NCBI GenBank assembly: GCA_038253555.1
Contig: JBBSGZ010000052.1
Coordinates: 1-23,074 of the forward strand
DNA: 23,074 nt
Direction: 5' to 3'
Source of the DNA: JALYUA01 sp038253555
GTDB lineage: Bacteria > Acidobacteriota > Thermoanaerobaculia > UBA5066 > Gp7-AA6
The notes below the pieces were generated by a model, which saw only the letters and a program-made list of their open reading frames with translations, did no database searches and was not told where the DNA came from. This document shows positions 22,052 to 23,074 of this stretch, in pieces. Made by a program: the position numbers and the translations under genes. Every line of letters begins with the position of its first letter. The stretch's first letter is position 1.

Positions 22052-22969
22052 ATGCGCAGCGTCATTGAATGCGTCCCCAACTTCTCGGAAGGGGTGGACG
22101 CCTCCCGCGTGGAAGAGATCGCGTCGGCCGTCCGCGCGGTCCCCGGCGTGCGGGTGCTGAATCTTTCTTCGGACCCGGCCCATAACCGCAGTGTGCTCAC
22201 GTTTCTGGGAGACGCTGAGGGGATCCGCGGCGGAGTGCTGGCCCTTTTCGAAGCCGCGGTGTCCCGGATCGACCTGACCCGCCACCGCGGGGGGCACCCC
22301 CGCATGGGCGCCGTGGACGTCGTCCCGCTCATCCCGATCCGCGGCGCGACGGTTCAGGACTGCGTGGCCCTTTCGCGGGCGATCGCCGAAGAGGTCGCCT
22401 CCCGCTTCGCGATTCCCGTCTACCTCTACGAAGACTCGGCGAGTTCGGAGGCGCGGCGCAATCTCGCGGAGATCCGCAAGGGCGAGTTCGAGGGCTTCGC
22501 GGCCAAAATGGAGAAACCGGAATGGAAGCCGGACTTCGGGCCGGCCCGGCCGCATGCCACCGCCGGCGCCGTGGCCATCGGCGCGCGTGCGCCGTTGATT
22601 GCCTACAACATCAATCTGGGCACCCGGGACCTCGCGGTCGCCGATCGGATCGCGAAGGCGATCCGCCACATCGGCGGCGGGTTCCGTTACGTGAAGGCGA
22701 TGGGAGTCGACCTTGCGGACCGAGGCATGGTGCAGGTCTCGATCAACATGACCAACTATAAAAAGACACCGCTCCACCGCGTGTTCGAGTGCGTCCGCAG
22801 CGAAGCGGCGCGCCATGGAGTCGCGATCGTCAGCTCGGAGATCGTGGGACTGACGCCCGCCGACGCCCTCTTCATGGCGGCGGAGCACTACCTGCGGCTC
22901 GAAGGCTTTTCCCCGGATCAGGTGCTCGAGACGAAGCTGCTGGAGGAGTCACCGGGCCGTGAGGGGTGA
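22052..22969 (+). CDS. ftcD: glutamate formimidoyltransferase (FtcD-type)
   Basis: This 305-residue enzyme transfers the formimino group from formiminoglutamate to tetrahydrofolate, in histidine breakdown and one-carbon supply. Seen are IECVPNFSEGVDASRVEEIA, DPAHNRSVLTFLGD, TRHRGGHPRMGAVDVVPLIP, PVYLYEDSASSEARRNLAEI, PHATAGAVAIGARAPLIAYN and NMTNYKKTPLHRVFE, all typical. It is the stand-alone transferase, without the cyclodeaminase domain of the animal enzyme. The ATG at 22052 has GGAG 8 bases upstream. Its last codons and stop lie inside a heptamer repeat, so the C-terminal REG is repeat-encoded. No other histidine-degradation gene is in view. Confidence 0.95.
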   Translation: MRSVIECVPNFSEGVDASRVEEIASAVRAVPGVRVLNLSSDPAHNRSVLTFLGDAEGIRGGVLALFEAAVSRIDLTRHRGGHPRMGAVDVVPLIPIRGATVQDCVALSRAIAEEVASRFAIPVYLYEDSASSEARRNLAEIRKGEFEGFAAKMEKPEWKPDFGPARPHATAGAVAIGARAPLIAYNINLGTRDLAVADRIAKAIRHIGGGFRYVKAMGVDLADRGMVQVSINMTNYKKTPLHRVFECVRSEAARHGVAIVSSEIVGLTPADALFMAAEHYLRLEGFSPDQVLETKLLEESPGREG

Positions 22970-23074
22970 GGCGTCAGGGGTGAGGGGCGGGGGGCGGGGA
23001 ATTCGGGAAGACGGTGAGCTGGTCCTCGGTTTCACGCCTGACGCCTGACGCCTGACGCCTGACGCCTGACGCCT
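22958..23074 (+). repeat. inverted heptamer-repeat element, open at window end
   Basis: The left arm holds six 7-base units at 22958-22999 (CGTGAGG, GGTGAGG, CGTCAGG, GGTGAGG, GGCGGGG twice). The right arm, 23034-23074, holds five exact copies of ACGCCTG plus a partial sixth cut by the window edge. CGTCAGG is a rotation of the reverse complement of ACGCCTG, so the arms are inverted around a 34-base spacer (23000-23033). A folded transcript could form a hairpin and end ftcD transcription. Confidence 0.85.

Noticed and set aside
22958..23074. CRISPR array
   Set aside because: The repeats are 7 bases long, directly tandem without unique spacers, and no cas gene is present.
1..23074. Mobile or defence island
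   Set aside because: No integrase, transposase, toxin-antitoxin, nuclease or phage gene was recognised, and base composition looks even throughout apart from short repeats.

Overview
The window is strongly GC-rich bacterial chromosome from a Gram-negative organism: it carries a TonB C-terminal domain and a periplasmic-binding-protein importer. Large HRDVSPPN-type Ser/Thr kinases, TTG/GTG starts with 4-bp overlaps, heptameric intergenic repeats and isolated TATAAT-like sites suggest Acidobacteriota (for example a Thermoanaerobaculia-like lineage) or a Myxococcota-like group. This assignment is inference from style, not from a marker gene. I see no rRNA, tRNA, CRISPR array, transposase or phage gene.

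Layout. (1) 1-275: a possible tail of an upstream gene, then a leader with a weak extended -10. (2) 276-3098: a one-polypeptide signalling protein made of a degenerate receiver, a Ser/Thr kinase, one transmembrane helix and a TonB C-terminal domain. (3) 3216-3440: a small coiled-coil protein. (4) 3469-6154: a BtuF/BtuC/BtuD-type corrinoid or siderophore importer with overlapping genes. (5) 6169-11012: housekeeping genes accD, folC, dgt-like and glyA. (6) 10988-12855: an unknown membrane-anchored protein coupled to a GT-C type membrane glycosyltransferase. (7) 12856-12973: a convergent intergenic region with short hairpins. (8) 12974-21964, all on the minus strand and read from right to left: a TPR membrane protein, an RDD-type membrane protein, NAD synthetase, a methyltransferase, an ALG5/DPM1-like GT2, then a tight set of HisC-like aminotransferase, CDP-alcohol phosphotransferase and nucleotidyltransferase. 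(9) 22052-22969: ftcD on the plus strand, diverging from the TPR gene and ending inside a heptameric repeat element that runs off the window.

How they fit together. folC, glyA and ftcD all concern folate one-carbon metabolism, and accD-folC is a known neighbour pair. The GT2 could make a polyprenyl-phosphate sugar that the GT-C protein uses as donor. The aminotransferase, CDP-alcohol phosphotransferase and nucleotidyltransferase trio reads like a pathway that makes a phosphorylated amino alcohol or polyol, activates it with CTP and transfers it to a lipid or second alcohol. That trio and the receiver-kinase-TonB fusion are the best candidates for undescribed biology here.
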